From: Volvox africanus
Taxonomy: Eukaryota > Chlorophyta > Chlorophyceae > Chlamydomonadales > Volvocaceae
Direction: 5' to 3'
NCBI GenBank assembly: GCA_030268105.1
Contig: BSDZ01000004.1
Coordinates: 6,674,001-6,738,000, forward strand
DNA length: 64,000 nucleotides
How positions within the stretch are numbered: position 1 is the first letter of the stretch; each line of letters starts with the position of its first letter. Shown piece after piece: positions 18,853 through 32,075 of this stretch. The notes below the pieces were generated by a model. It ran no database searches. It saw only the letters and a list, made by a program, of their open reading frames with translations, and had not been told where the DNA came from. The position numbers and the translations under genes are program-made.

Positions 18853-21458
18853 GTGTGAGCTTTGGTGGGGAGAGGGAGGAAAGCAACCTGGCTACACGGA
18901 CAACCCAGCTACACGAGCTGCCTTCATCCTTGACTGGTATGGGTGGGACCTCCTTGGAGAAGGGCAGGGAGCAGGAAAGCTGGGAGAAGTACGAAAAGAC
19001 GATGGATGTGACATGGCTGCTGGGCAACACAAAGTACTAATCATAGACGTGAAAATTGGCGAGGAGTATGGTAAGTCGGGTGGTGGTGGTGGGGGGAGAG
19101 GTTGTCGCGGCAGCCGTTGTTTAAAGGTCAACATCATCACCGGCCAAGGGGGTGCTAAGAAGGGAGCGGTATGTGCTATCCGCGAGGTATGGCTTCCAAC
19201 GTGCCAAATGGTATGATGCATATACGGTACCAAAAATGGTACACATCGTACATATGTCTCACCTCGCCTGAAGATGTCGTTGCATCACATCATACATGTA
19301 TACATACATATATATATGTGTGTGTGTGTGTGTGTGTTTATACCAATCGATAGCATGAATATGATGGCTTTAGGGACATTTTAAGCTAATCGTACGTGCT
19401 TGTGTACGGCAGATGATTGTATCGGAGCAACTCACGACTGTGCGTGATGTCAGGGCGCCATAGAGTTGAAGACTTGTTTTGACCCCTTAAATGTTTTCTA
19501 TTTTTTTCATTTCGTTGCTGTTATGGGGAAGAGCCTCGAGCGCTGCTTCCGTAACAAAGGGGTTGCACTCGGTTGTGCTTGGCGTGAGGCTGGGCCGTGG
19601 CATGGCGTGTTCTGGATCCTGCCTGGCAGCACGAAGGTTGTTCCACCACCCACTCACAAACGCAAGCGCCGGGTAACAGGACACGGTTATTAAACCGCAC
19701 GTTCACCGAGCCACAATTATCGCATTGGGTATCACCTTCTGCGATTTGCGGCGGCGCAGGGGCTCGCTTGCGGTTTGCTCCTCCGGAGCTGGTGGTGTGA
19801 CGTGGAGGGGGCAAGGAGAGGGAGGGGAGAGGAAAGGAAAGGGGCTAATCAATTGGAGGTGTGATCCGTCTATTCGTATAAGTCCATCTTGCATCTGTTT
19901 GTCCATCCATCTTTCTTTCTGCCTATCGGTGCATTTGGGTTTGCCGAATATCATAACCTCAGTCGCATTGTTGTTGTTGTTGTTGTTATGGTGGTGGTGG
20001 TGGTGGTAGTGGTGGTGGTGGTGGTAGATGCATTTGCAAATAGAAATGTTGTGATAAGATTATGCTCTTTGGTTAAGCTCTTTGGTTAACTTACGTCGTT
20101 TGCGGACGGAGAGCGAATTTGGGATTGCTTGGCATGTGCACACCCGCAAGCAGCTTGGAAGACGTGAGCACATAGCAGCTATAGGGGATCATTGCACGAC
20201 GTCCAAACATGGTGTATGGATTGTGGTACATGATGCAGTCTCGGAAGAGTACGGTGCCGCGAGGGCAGCCGTACGCCGTACACGGAAGGTGATTTCAACA
20301 ACGACAACATGGTGTTATTACATCTTTTGGGTTCTTTTGGTGGTCGAGGAGGGGGGGAGGTTCTTCCAGTCCGCCATAACGGCCCCACCCCTGACTTAAT
20401 CACTTAACGCAGACGTCCATTTTAGAGTGTCTCCGGCAGTGGAGCTGCAGTGTTGGCGAAGACGTGCTCTACCTGAGTGGTGCTTCGATGTGCCTCTTAT
20501 CGGGGCCTGAGAGGGGGGAAAGCCCGTGAATGCGCGTACCGGGGCTTAGTTTACGAATTGGGACATATATGCGTGTACATACATGTGTGGTATTCAGACA
20601 CCTAGCTAGCATGTGTGTTTCGTACGTCAGTGTGTACGTGAGGAGTCGTGTGTGTATGATGTGTGTATCCTCTCCTGCCGGGAAATGTCGGGGAGTTAAC
20701 CGCTCCCTCTGGTGCGTGATTATCTAGCCTGGATAGGGCACACAGGACAGGGCAGGGCTCCTAATTTGTCATTTGATGTACCCCGGATGATTCCGGCCGT
20801 TACGATCCAGCAAAGCTCGAAAATGTAAGTTATCTTGATGGATGTATTGCCGAGGGTCTGTCTGTCGGCGATGCAGAAAGAAGCTGGCGGAGAGTCAGGA
20901 CACCCGAGTTTTTTTCCTCCCCGCACGTGCGATTGCGATTGCTCAACGTATTGGGGAGGGCCTTATATACAGGCAGGCCGCGCATCGTAATGGCGTTTAT
21001 TCAGTTTTCAGTTGTGGGTTGTGGGTTGTGGCCGCCAGACGCCGTTTTTCTTTGTTGTTGTGTTTCTTTGTTGAGAGCGGTGGGGAGTCTTTGTGACCCT
21101 GGGGGATCTGGTGTATGTGATGGCATCGTCGGCAGGTGGGGTGCTGCTTGTCTACCGGTATGTATTAAGGTTTCTCGCTTCCTACCCTCCTACCAGAAAG
21201 GGGGGTGGGAGGCACACTTGCATGACAGCACCAGCGTTCGGCTATCAGATTCCGCGCTTCCCATACTTCAGTGAACCCAGCAACTTTTACGCAGTACTTT
21301 TTCACCGCCACCAGCAGCAAGTCCAATAGTAAAATCCACTCCAGCGATAGCTTAACCTAACCCAGGGCTCAACCATCGCTGTGTTGAACTGTCAATTACC
21401 CCCTCATAACCCGCTACGCCCATTTACCCCCCCCCCCCCGAGCTCATATCATATCATA
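18688..21458. other. Intergenic region, no recognised gene
   Basis: It contains a TG/TATG-rich stretch (18721-18856), a (TG)n near 19315-19338, (TTG)n and (GGT)n near 19968-20026 and a poly-C run near 21428-21440. Several short reading frames exist (for example 20082-20399 plus and 19521-19814 minus), but none shows a family motif or a convincing exon structure. The left part probably includes the 3' UTR of the channel gene and the right part that of the PDCD2-like gene. Confidence 0.5.
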
Positions 21459-24292
21459 TCATATCTTGAGTTCTTCGGGCACGTGGCACTGGTCCTCCGA
21501 AACAACCTCGACGTGCTCCTCCATTATTAGCAGTACCTTTACCCCCTCCTCCGCCCGCTCCTTCAGCTGCTGCTGTTTCATAATCACCCATGCATCATCA
21601 GCATCAGCAGCAGCAGCAGTGACACTGCTACCAGATGGCAGTGGCACCTGCGGCCTGCCTTGATGATGAAGGTGGCAATTGGCAGTGCAGGTATACACCG
21701 CCAAGGTGGTGAAGTCCCAGTTCGCGGCCGCATTGATGCCGGTTCGGTGCCTCTCCAGCTCGCTGTCAGAGAGCCAGTCTGCGCAGTCCAGCACCATGGC
21801 CAGCAGAGGCGCCATGAGCTGCATCTCAAACACCCGCGGTGAGCCACAACGGCCGCAAGGGGGAGGGCGCGGAGGGCTCCTCAGAGGCCACAATACATCA
21901 CCCCCTAACGCGTATCTGCGGGATCATTCGAAAACATCACACAGACATCTTTCAATGTTTCGTTCCTTCACCATCGACGTGCGCCGACAATAATATATAT
22001 GTCATGCGTACGGATACGCACGGATATGTACGGAAATATACGGCTTGCTTGTCAGGCATCATGGACATACGCAGGATGTGCGGAGCATGTGTATCACTTG
22101 GAACCCGTAGAAAAGGACGAGAAGGGCTGACAGCTGCTTTTTCAAATCGGATACAAGCTATCAGCTCGGGCACTTCGGTCGATCCATTGTAGGATGGTGC
22201 ATTGGTGCCGGCGAGTTTGAGTGGCTTTCAGATTCTGACACGAACCTCGCCACCAGGTTCATGCACAGCCAATACCTTGCGCATTGTTCTGGATAAAGGG
22301 CGAGCCGTGCCGCGTACTTGAGATAAGGCCCTTGAACCCCGCGGACGTGGTCCTCTTCGTACTCCTCTCCGGCCCACGAACTCGTCATGGCTTCATCAGC
22401 TTCAGCTTCGGGCCAGCGCCCACATCCATCAGCCAAGTCGCTGTCCCCGCCGGCGGCAACAACACCCTCCATGCCGCTACTGCCGGCCACCATTGACGAT
22501 GACCTCCCGGTTTCTGCTCCATACATGGCGATATCGGTCGCAGCGGCCGGACGTGGCGAGTGTGTGCTGCTGCTGGCCCCGGCCGCAAAGCCCGATGGGG
22601 ATGGTGGCCCCTGGCGACGCCCACCGCAGAGGCGTCCAGCTTGTCGCCGCTCCAGGGACTCGTACTCCGCCAGCAGCCTCTTCACGTGATCGTCGTCAGC
22701 CGGGCGCATTGCTCGCCGTCGCTCTTCAATCGAATTGGCAGGTAAGCAGGCAGGCAGGTAGGTAGGCAGGCAGGCAGGCGGGCATGTAAGCAGGCAGTGC
22801 GATAAAAACTTGAACGTAATTGAACGCGAATAGCACGAGGAGATGAAGATGAAAATGGAATTAGAAGTTGGAGACCCGACAAAATCGTTACAGTCGTGAG
22901 TATAGCGTAAGAAATGAAAGCTAATGATGTAAAAAGTCGCTATATCGTATATGTGCAAAAGATTGTTCGCGCCTTTTTAATGTACCTCACCTGTTGGTTC
23001 TTCCACTGCTATGATGTGAAACTCCGGAAGAAGGGGTCCCGTTAGCGGCAGCATCAGGCTGCTACTGCCGCTGCTACTGCCGTGGGCACACAGCTGATTT
23101 TCACCACTGCCACCCGCAGTAGCAGATTCTACACCCTGGGGCCACAGCTGCTGCTGTCGTTGACGCCGTTCGTCACCTCTATGGCTGCTAATATTGTTGC
23201 TGCTGCTAATGTTGCCAATTGCGGCTGCGCTTTTTCCTTGGTGCTGCCGCACCTCGCAGCCTCTCCCGCTTGCGTTCATTCGCTGCTTGATTGCACAGCC
23301 CTCGAGGACAGCTCCCAAATCGGCAAAATCAAAGGCAGCAGCATCAGGAGCAGCAACAACAGTGCTACTGCTGCTGGCACCGGCCGGCACCGGCTGGGAG
23401 CTGGCACCAACAACCTCACTGCTACTGCCATCACCGAAGCCGAAGCCGTCATCAAAGTCAAAGCCACCTCCGAAAGGATCTGCTTCTGAATTGCCTGCTG
23501 CCAGATTATATCCGTGAGGTGAAGGAACATCAGTCATAATGGTGTTGGCCGGGTCTGACCGCCCTGAGGCTTGGGCTTGGGCTTGGGCTGAGGCTGGGGC
23601 TGGGGCTTGGGCTTGGGCTTGGGCTTGGGCTGGGGCTTGGGCTGGGGCCATACCTTGCGTCGAATTGGTTGACGCAGAGGCCGGCAGCATCTGCTCCTCT
23701 GACTGCTGGTCAAGTTGTGGGGCCACTGATGATGTGGATGGTGCCGCCAGCTGGCACCGGAACGCCCGCCAGCTTCGGGCGTCCTGACCGCATCCTGGAT
23801 GTGTGCAACCCAGTACGAGCAAGACGCGCTCAATACTCTGACCCCTCTCGGTAGAGATAGGTGCGTAAGCCTATAAGAAAATACAAGAAAAATAAGAAAT
23901 ACTCAAACGAGGATGTCTGATTTCCAAACAGGGATGTACCTGATGGTTGGCGATGCACGGACACGATTAAAATATAACTGAAAATCAGGATGTCAAAAAC
24001 CAAGCAAGTATAAATGTTAGTAAATGCGACATTGCGGGTCCAATTTGCGACTACTCAATATCCGGGATGTGACAACGACATACGGACCGCGAATGGCATA
24101 CCATCCTACCTGGAAGACTAACGATAAGCCCTTCCCACACGCTCTGCAAATTGACGAATCTTTCCAGGTACAGCTGATGAATCCCAGCTTACAGGTCGTC
24201 GATGGCACAAACGCCGTGCCGCCAACCTTCGTAAGATAGTGTGTCCGGGGCTCATCGGGACCCAGCAGGTCCCCGGAAACACCCAAAACCAT
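21459..24292 (-). CDS. PDCD2/PDCD2L-family protein (four exons)
   Basis: Exons on the minus strand: 24292-24110 (ATG at 24292), 23870-22991, 22723-22276 and 21915-21459 (TGA). Phases agree, giving about 655 residues. Order of conserved parts: VLGVSGDL, YLTKVGGTAFVP, CRACGKGLSLVFQ, AYAPI, RVLLVLGCTHPGCGQD and WRAFRCQ form the N-terminal zinc-bearing half. LPEFHIIAVEEP, YLKYAARLALYPEQCARY, CGRCGSPRVFEMQLM and LAVYTCTANC form the C-terminal PDCD2 domain. Family members act as dedicated chaperones or adaptors in 40S ribosomal subunit assembly (known for PDCD2 with uS5). The middle is expanded by low complexity, including an Ala-Gln run from a GCTTGG repeat (23560-23650), so the protein is longer than the 350-400 residues usual for the family. 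The exon 2/3 junction has two frame-equivalent solutions. Confidence 0.85.
22738..22800. repeat. (GGCA/GGTA)n microsatellite in PDCD2-like intron 2
   Basis: Short imperfect tetranucleotide tract just upstream (in gene sense) of the third exon. It forms part of the pyrimidine-rich 3' splice region. Confidence 0.8.
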
Positions 24293-24730
24293 CGGATTCA
24301 CTATATTGTTAATTTGGGCAGCGTTTACTGTTCAGTTTTAGAGACAATCAAACCAAGCTGCGGTCAGCCACGTACACGTTTTAGCCTTGATGTGAGACAC
24401 TAAAGGAGCTCACAAGGTACATACTAAAGCGCTACAGTGAAAACCATGTTCCTAGTCGCAAGCCAACAAGGCTGGTGAAATGTACCGTACAGTGGCGGAA
24501 CTGTAAAAGACCTTGTTGTTGTCTTTAAGGGCCTGGATTTGTCATCGCAACTCAGTTCAGTATTAAATGGCTACTGAACAATAACATACCGATGAAACAT
24601 GGGAAACGCCTACAAGGTGCATTTAAGCTCTGGCACTGATTAAAGTGCCTTCAAGTTCAAAATTAGCTTTTATTTGGCAATTAGTCCGTATTCGCTGTGC
24701 GCTAGCAGGGATTTTAGAAGTTCCGTAATT
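24293..24730. promoter_or_regulatory. Shared upstream region of the divergent PDCD2-like and USP22-like genes
   Basis: 438 bp between two start codons pointing apart, so both promoters and 5' UTRs must fit here if the starts are right. I see no confident TATA box or other named motif. Confidence 0.45.
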
Positions 24731-27700
24731 ATGAAGCGTGCACGGGTGGAGGGTTCCTGCCCTCACATCAATGAAGAATTCTCGGCGGTTGATTATGGAA
24801 ATATCATTCTTCAACACGTAAGAGCGTTTGGAGCAGTTGGCCAAGTGGTTGTGGACCCAGAATGTGGCATTTGCCGAGGGCCAGTCGGTTGGTTTGACAT
24901 TAGGGGTTATAGAAAATATGAAATCTATTGCATGTGTGTCTCTGGTGCGCCTCCTATAATCAAACACCCTTGTTCCTTAAGGTATTGGTCCCAGCGTAAG
25001 GGGCGGTGACATCCCGATTTGTTGTCCTCCTTGTAGAGCTCACGGAATTCCCCAGGCGCCTGTCACGCATGCTGCGCGTGCGGACAAATAGTGTCAAACA
25101 GATACGGGGGGGCCCCAGACGGGGACCCAATACTGGGAACAATCCTACGAGGCTGTGCTTGCGGTAAGTGCACGAGCCACCCCACCCGGGTGCCACAAGC
25201 TCAGGCTGACAAACAGGCTCATAACGAATACCCAATACTCAATACCCAATACCCAATTGGTCTCCCCTCGCCGCTGTTCTACTTTCCTACCTGAGCAGGC
25301 TCTGTGATGCTTGTTGATGTCGTACGGTGCGAGTTGTACTGCTGCAGCTGTCACGATTACGTCTACCATTCGGCGTTTGATGAAGGGCGCCAGGTTAGTT
25401 GATTCGTAATTATAACTGTAAATGCAGTACTGCAGTACTGCACCAATACAATACATGTTGTAGCTTAGTTTATGTAAAACGGAACACCAGCGCTGTCAGC
25501 CACAAGCTGGCATCACATACTCATATTTCCCTCCTCATAAACTACACCGGGCAGACCATTCGGTGCGCAGAGTAGAGTGCTCTCTAGCTGCACTGGGGTG
25601 TACGTCACACTCAGCCGCCGCAGCCGCCAACCCAACCCAACACACACTTAGCTAGTTCTCTAGGCTAAATAACAGCTGCTATTAACACATGCATGGTATT
25701 TATTTTCCGAATCAGTTGCACATTTCAGTTACTCGAAAGAAACAGTGATAGCAACAGACAACTTATCGTAGTTTTCCCCTTCTCAGATCCCCACGCACGC
25801 GACGGCACCAAACACATACACAAACACACACACAGAACACAGGAAACCAGAAACCTGCCTGCCCCCCCGGCTCAGCTATCCCATGTCGCTCGGCGCTTCA
25901 TCGACCGCGGACTGCGCCCTGGCTTGCCGCACCATGACCCGGGACCCAATGTGCTGGTCAAGCGCTCGCGTGTTGGCGGCAGCCGGGTTGCGGCAGTCCT
26001 GGCCGCGTTGCACTCGGACAGTGACACCGGCACCCAGCAGCTGCTGCCGCTGCTGAGAGACATGACGACAAGTGCAACGGAGCGCAAGTCGGAGCGTCCA
26101 GGACCATTCGCCGTTCAGGTGGGGTGGGTCTCTCGTACTTGGACTCGTACTCGTACTCGTACTCCTACTTGCCCCGTAATTGGCTCTTTTGGGATTTCCT
26201 GCCCTCTCCCCCTAAGAGACTCACCCGAACCAACATATCCATGACGTGACAATCCCACGCTTCTTGAAGCAGGAGGAGGTTGATACCACACGGCACGTGT
26301 ACGGCACACGTACGGTGCCAGTTGGTTGCCCTGATGTGACATCTGACGGTTTTCCGGCGGGTCTTCGCGGATTGAATAACCTGGGTAACACCTGCTTCAT
26401 GAACAGTGTTTTACAGGTGGGTGGGCGGCTGCGAGCTGCATGGGTTGTGCATAGTGAATGCACACCAAGTCCCCAACTGCTTTTTACCGTACAAGTTAGC
26501 TTAAAACATAATACTATACATACATAATATATATTATATTATATTATATTATATTATATTATATTATATTATATTATATTATATTATATTATATTATATT
26601 ATATTATATTATATTATATTATATTATATTATATTATATTATATTATATTATATTATATTATATTATATTATATTATATTATATTATATTATATTATATT
26701 ATATTATATTATATTATATTATATTATATTATATTATATAATATTATATTATATTATACCCTCAATCCCTCAACCCCTACCGAAAACACCGGATGCCCTC
26801 GGTGTTGGTGTTGGTGTTGGCTGCCGCAGGTCTTCCTCCACTCGCCCCTCATGAGAAACTACTTTTTGGGTCAGGGCCACTCTCAGAGCTCCTGCGCGCG
26901 GCTGGGGAAGTCGCCCGGGGCCCCCTGCCTGTCTTGTGAACTGGTGAGAGGTCGGGACCTGTTAGGGTTTAGGGACCTGTTAAAGAGGCCTTATTAGAGG
27001 GAACCTTTCCTCAAGGTCTTCGCCGAGACGCTGTGCGCGTGCATGGCATTATCTGTCTGTCGCTACCGCTTAGGCCGTACTTGCTCCTGCAGCAAACTTT
27101 AATGCGATGGAGAAGATGGCGGGACCACCCCCCATGGGGGTTCATGATCGGGTCATGTCTTGTATGCTTGGCGGTTTGTGCCTGTGTAGGGTCGGGGGAT
27201 TGTAGATAGATACATCGACATCTGTATATGGAAAAACACAGGTACATCTACAACCCCCACCCCCATCATCCCGGTCACCACTCCCTACCAACACCACACT
27301 GAACACGAACCTACCTGATGTTGGTGGACTGGTGGACTGCCCCGTCCCCGCCATCTTTGGGATATCCACGTCCAGTCCTAATTGATCCCCCACTGCCCCT
27401 CTCCCTCTCCCTCTCCCTCTCCCTCTCCCTCTCCCACTCCCTCTCCCACTCCCTCTCCCACTCCCTCTCCTTCTCCCTCTCCACCTCCACCTCCACCTCC
27501 ACCTCCACCTCCACCTCCACCTCCACCTCCACCTCCACCTCCACCTCCACCTCCACCTCCACCTCCCTCTCCCTCTCCCTCTCCCTCTCCCTCTCCCTCT
27601 CCCTCTCCCTCTCCCTCTCCCTCTCCCTCTCCCTCTCCCTCTCCCTCTCCCTCTCCCTCTCCCTCTCCCTCTCCCTCTCCCTCTCCCTCTCCCTCTCCCT

Positions 27701-30700
27701 CTCCCTCTCCCTCTCCCTCTCCCTCTCCCTCTCCCTCTCCCTCTCCCTCTCCCTCTCCCTCTCCCTCTCCCTCTCCCTCTCCCTCTCCCTCTCCCTCTCC
27801 CTCTCCCTCTCCCTCTCCCTCTCCCTCTCCCTCTCCCTCTCCCTCTCCCTCTCCCTCTCCCTCTCCCTCTCCCTCTCCCTCTCCCTCTCCCTCTCCCTCT
27901 CCCTCTCCCTCTCCCTCTCCCTCTCCCTCTCCCTCTCCCTCTCCCTCTCCCTCTCCCTCTCCCTCTCCCACTCCCTCTCCCACTCCCTCTCCCACTCCCT
28001 CTCCCACTCCCTCTCCTTCTCCCTCTCCCCCTCCACCTCCACCTCCACCTCCACCTCCACCTCCACCTCCACCTCCACCTCCACCTCCACCTCCACCTCC
28101 ACCTCCACCTCCCTCTCCCTCTCCCTCTCCCTCTCCCTCTCCCTCTCCCTCTCCCTCTCCCTCTCCCTCTCCCTCTCCCTCTCCCTCTCCCTCTCCCTCT
28201 CCCTCTCCCTCTCCCTCTCCCTCTCCCTCTCCCTCTCCCTCTCCCTCTCCCTCTCCCTCTCCCTCTCCCTCTCCCTCTCCCTCTCCCTCTCCCTCTCCCT
28301 CTCCCTCTCCCCCTCCCCCTCCCTCTCCCCCTCCCCCTCCCTCGTTAGGACGCGGTGTTCGCTGCCGCCTACTCGGGGTCCCGGGCGCCTCTGAGCCCAA
28401 CCGACTTCCTTTACTCCTGGTGGACCTTCGCCGACAGCCTGGCAGGTGGGGGGAGCAGCCGTCCGTCTGTGCATCTGTCCACCCCTCTGCCTGACTGTCT
28501 GTCTGTCTATCCGTTTGTCTGTTCGTTTGGAACTTCCTAGTATGTCCGGCTTCTTAGTAGGCATTTCGGATGGGATTGTGGGTTCAGGTTCAAAATGATC
28601 GTGAACATTTTTAAGTGTTGCACAACCACAGACACAGACACAGACACAGACACATGCATGTACACGTATATGGCCACATACTCAATCGTATCCGCACCCA
28701 CCCACCCACCCACCCACCCACCCACCCACCCACCCACCCACCCACCCACCCACCCACCCACCCACCCACCCACCCACCCACCCACCCACCCACCCACCCA
28801 CCCACCCACCCACCGGGGCTCGCCGCTGCAACCTAAGGCTATCGCCAACAAGACGCACACGAGTTCTACCTCTCCGCGCTGTCGGGCCTTACGGCGGCGG
28901 TAATAACGGAACCAGGGGGGGCGGCGACGCAGCCACCCGCCAACACCAGCCCCACATCCCCTCCTGCTGCGCCGCCCGCCGCCCTGGCAGCAGCCAGGTC
29001 CACGAACTCGGGTTGGGCGGGGGCGTCTACGTGGCCGCCGGGGCCGAACGCATCGGTTGGGGCGTTGTCGGCAGTTGCAGCGGCGCCGTACAGCAGGCCG
29101 TTGGAGGGCGTAGGGTCGCCTGGCTTGTCCGTGGCGGGCGGGTGGGTGCTTGTGTGTGTGTGTGTGGTTGTGTGTGTGTGTGGAGATAGAGAGATGGCCA
29201 TCACCATCATCACCACCATCACCATCATAGACATGTGGTGGTGATGATGATGATGATGGAGATGGTGGTGGTCATTTTCAGCTTCGGAGGTCTCCGCAGC
29301 GTCTCTGTTCGTGGCGCGTCTTCATTTGCAAATCGGTGACGGTACGACACATCTGCCCCTATCGTGCCTTGGTGGCCGTCCTACACATACACACACACAC
29401 ACTTCCCCCGCCAAAACCTCTCCCCCTTCTGGGTATTCCGCTAATCTTTAGCAGCACTGTGAGCCAGCTGGGTGATTGTCCTGGAGCAGCGGCGGGAGTG
29501 GCGGGTGGTGTGGGACCCGGCGGCGTCGGCGGTCACGGCGGCGTCGGCGGTCACGGCGGCAGCGGCGGCGGCAGTTGTTCCCCTGATCTCGGTCTCAACC
29601 TGGTGGATGCCGTATTCGGGGGGGTCCTCCGGAGTGACGTAACCTGCACCGTGTGTGGTCACACCTCGACCGCCTACGATCCCTTCCTGGATCTATCATT
29701 AGACGTGGTACGACAGCGCCGATGGCGTTACTGTTTGCCATTGTATTAAGAACCGTCTTTATATTATGTTTTGGTTCTTTGATGTTATATTATTTAGTAT
29801 CATATTGTGAATATCATATAAATATAATGTGGTTTATGTCAGGGCTGTGGTTCGCTTTCTTTGCCGGTCAGGGCCCCCGGTGCTTGTCCTTGCAGCAGGG
29901 CGAGTCGCCGACATACTGTGTACACACACACACATTATATATATGTATATATGTATATATATACATATATGATACATCATCTATCTATCTATGATACACT
30001 ACGTTATATTTGTACCATGCTTTTTATCGTACATCATTAAATTTACTTACTATATATTTTCAACAACGAAGGCCGGGGAGCGTGCGCAGCTGCCTCTGCA
30101 AACAACAAAAGAGAAGGGGGGGGACAAAACTGCTCTCCATTGCTCTCCATATACACTGCGCAGGTTGCCATGGTTCCGGAGCTACCCCCACCGCCGTACG
30201 GAACCCTAGGTCGACCACCACAGTCCGAGAGCACTCCTGCATCCTCACCCGCATACGCCCCAAAACGTATTCCACTGGATGAGGACGAGACGGACATGGA
30301 GGGGGGTTCACGAGAAGCGGCGGCCGCCGTCGCTCGGCCCTCCGCATCCACCTGCGGAGCCCACTCCTCGCTGTCGGCGCTGTCGCCTCCCTCTCCCTCT
30401 CCTTCGCCATCGGGGATTACGGGCGTTGCACTGGCAGAGGGGGAGGGGGAAGGGGAGGGGGAAGGGGAAGGGGAGGGGGAGGGGGAGGAGGAGGGGCCGG
30501 CACGCAGCCGTCAGGGCGCCTGTGCGTCGCCGTCCACGGGCAGCGACAGTGCACCACATGGCGATGAGGAAAGGTTGGGGTTGCGGCCGCAACAGAAACC
30601 AAAGCCCCCGCCGCGGTGCCAGGAGGAGGTCGCTGGCGTTGCCGCCGGCGCTTCCAGACGAGAGCTCAGCCAGGTGAAAGTGGCAAACGGGCGGGTGAAT

Positions 30701-31550
30701 TCGAGGTAGAAAGGGGGAGGGGTAAATCGTAAAATCGTAAACGTGCTTGGGGTGCAGTGATTTTTGTCGTACCATTCGATGTACTGTAAAAATACCACAT
30801 CCGGTCCATGTTCCATGCATGGACCGTACAAATAATGGCAAAATGTCTTGTTTCCCCGCCCCCCACCATTTCCCCACCTTCATGGGAGCATACCCGGGTC
30901 CGTGTGTTTTATATCCTGCTTTATCACACAGGGCCTTCGTACGGCATCGGACAACAGCTGTGGACCTTCGCTGGCCCCAAGAGGTAAGCACATGGGAAGA
31001 CGACGGGGGGTATGTGTCACCTGCCGTACCGGCTTAAACAAGGAGCTCTAGGGAGGGCCGTGCGGAGTTCACAGCACCGCGTGCCGGGCCACGAGGGAGG
31101 TGTGAGGAGGGACTGACAGATGCACAGACAGACCGTGTACGAACATGTTTGAATTAAAACACAAACATACATGCATATGTAGCTCAGACGGGCCTGGATG
31201 GCATTGTGTTTTGTTCTCTCTTTTCCCCTTCGTCCCACCTCACCCGTCACCCGCCCCCTTGCTCTCTCGACCAACCCGCCTAAGTCCGTTAACCCCATTG
31301 AACCCCACGGGTCACACACTTGGTTGCAGCAGCCGAACAACCATCGGAGGCCGCCGCAACGACGGGGATTCCAACGGCGCACCCGCACCTTGGTTTGGTG
31401 GCTTCCGACAAGCCTAGTGCGTTGCGAAGTGTGCAGCGCCCTCACGCCGGCGTCGTCCCATCTCCGCGAGAAGTCGCAGTAGCGGCGGCGGCAGCGGCGA
31501 CGGCGCCAGGCCAAGATATCGGCAAGAAGCCCGCTGCAGTGGCGGCAGGC

Positions 31551-31583
<33 letters not shown>

Positions 31584-32040
31584 ATCGGGGATGCGGCGGA
31601 GGGACATGTCCGCACGACTAGCGATTCCGTGGCGGCGGCGGAGAGCGCCGCGGAGGGTGGTGGCGGTGGAGGTGGCGGCGGCCGTCCGGCGGCGGCAGCG
31701 GCGGCGTCACCCGGCCACCCTGACGACTGCATTACATCACCCAGGGTGCTCGTGTCCCACCAGGTCCACCCGCGAACAAGGCAGGTGAGGAACCTGGGCG
31801 TGACCTGGGGGAGGCAACTGGGGGGGGGCGAGGGCGTGGGCGGGGTTGCGGGGCCGCGGGGGCGTGGGCCCGCGGGGTGGGGCTGTGGCCGACCCGCAAC
31901 CGAGACCAACTTTGAGGCCATTTAGCCACTTAGCTTTTTGTCCCTCCTTTCCCAAGTTGCAGCTCGCCACGTCACTGGAGCTGGGCGGGAGAGCCGACGA
32001 GGAGGCGGGGACATGCATCGTTAAGTCAGTACCTGCAGCT

Positions 32041-32075
<35 letters not shown>

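Noticed and set aside
19521..19814. Minus-strand frame with a CDNC motif suggesting a zinc ribbon
   Set aside because: Only one Cys pair, no second pair at suitable spacing, no flanking exons found.
20082..20399. Plus-strand 105-codon frame
   Set aside because: No recognised family, and it ends in simple-sequence residues; it looks like chance.
27311..28564. 340-417 codon frames rich in Arg-Glu, Gly-Glu, Ser-Pro or Ser-Leu
   Set aside because: All arise from the hexanucleotide tract within a USP22-like intron and are open in many frames at once.
30043..30991. Minus-strand frames opposite exons 10 and 11 of the USP22-like gene
   Set aside because: GC-rich low-complexity exons leave the antisense open; the plus-strand model is supported by consistent splice phases.
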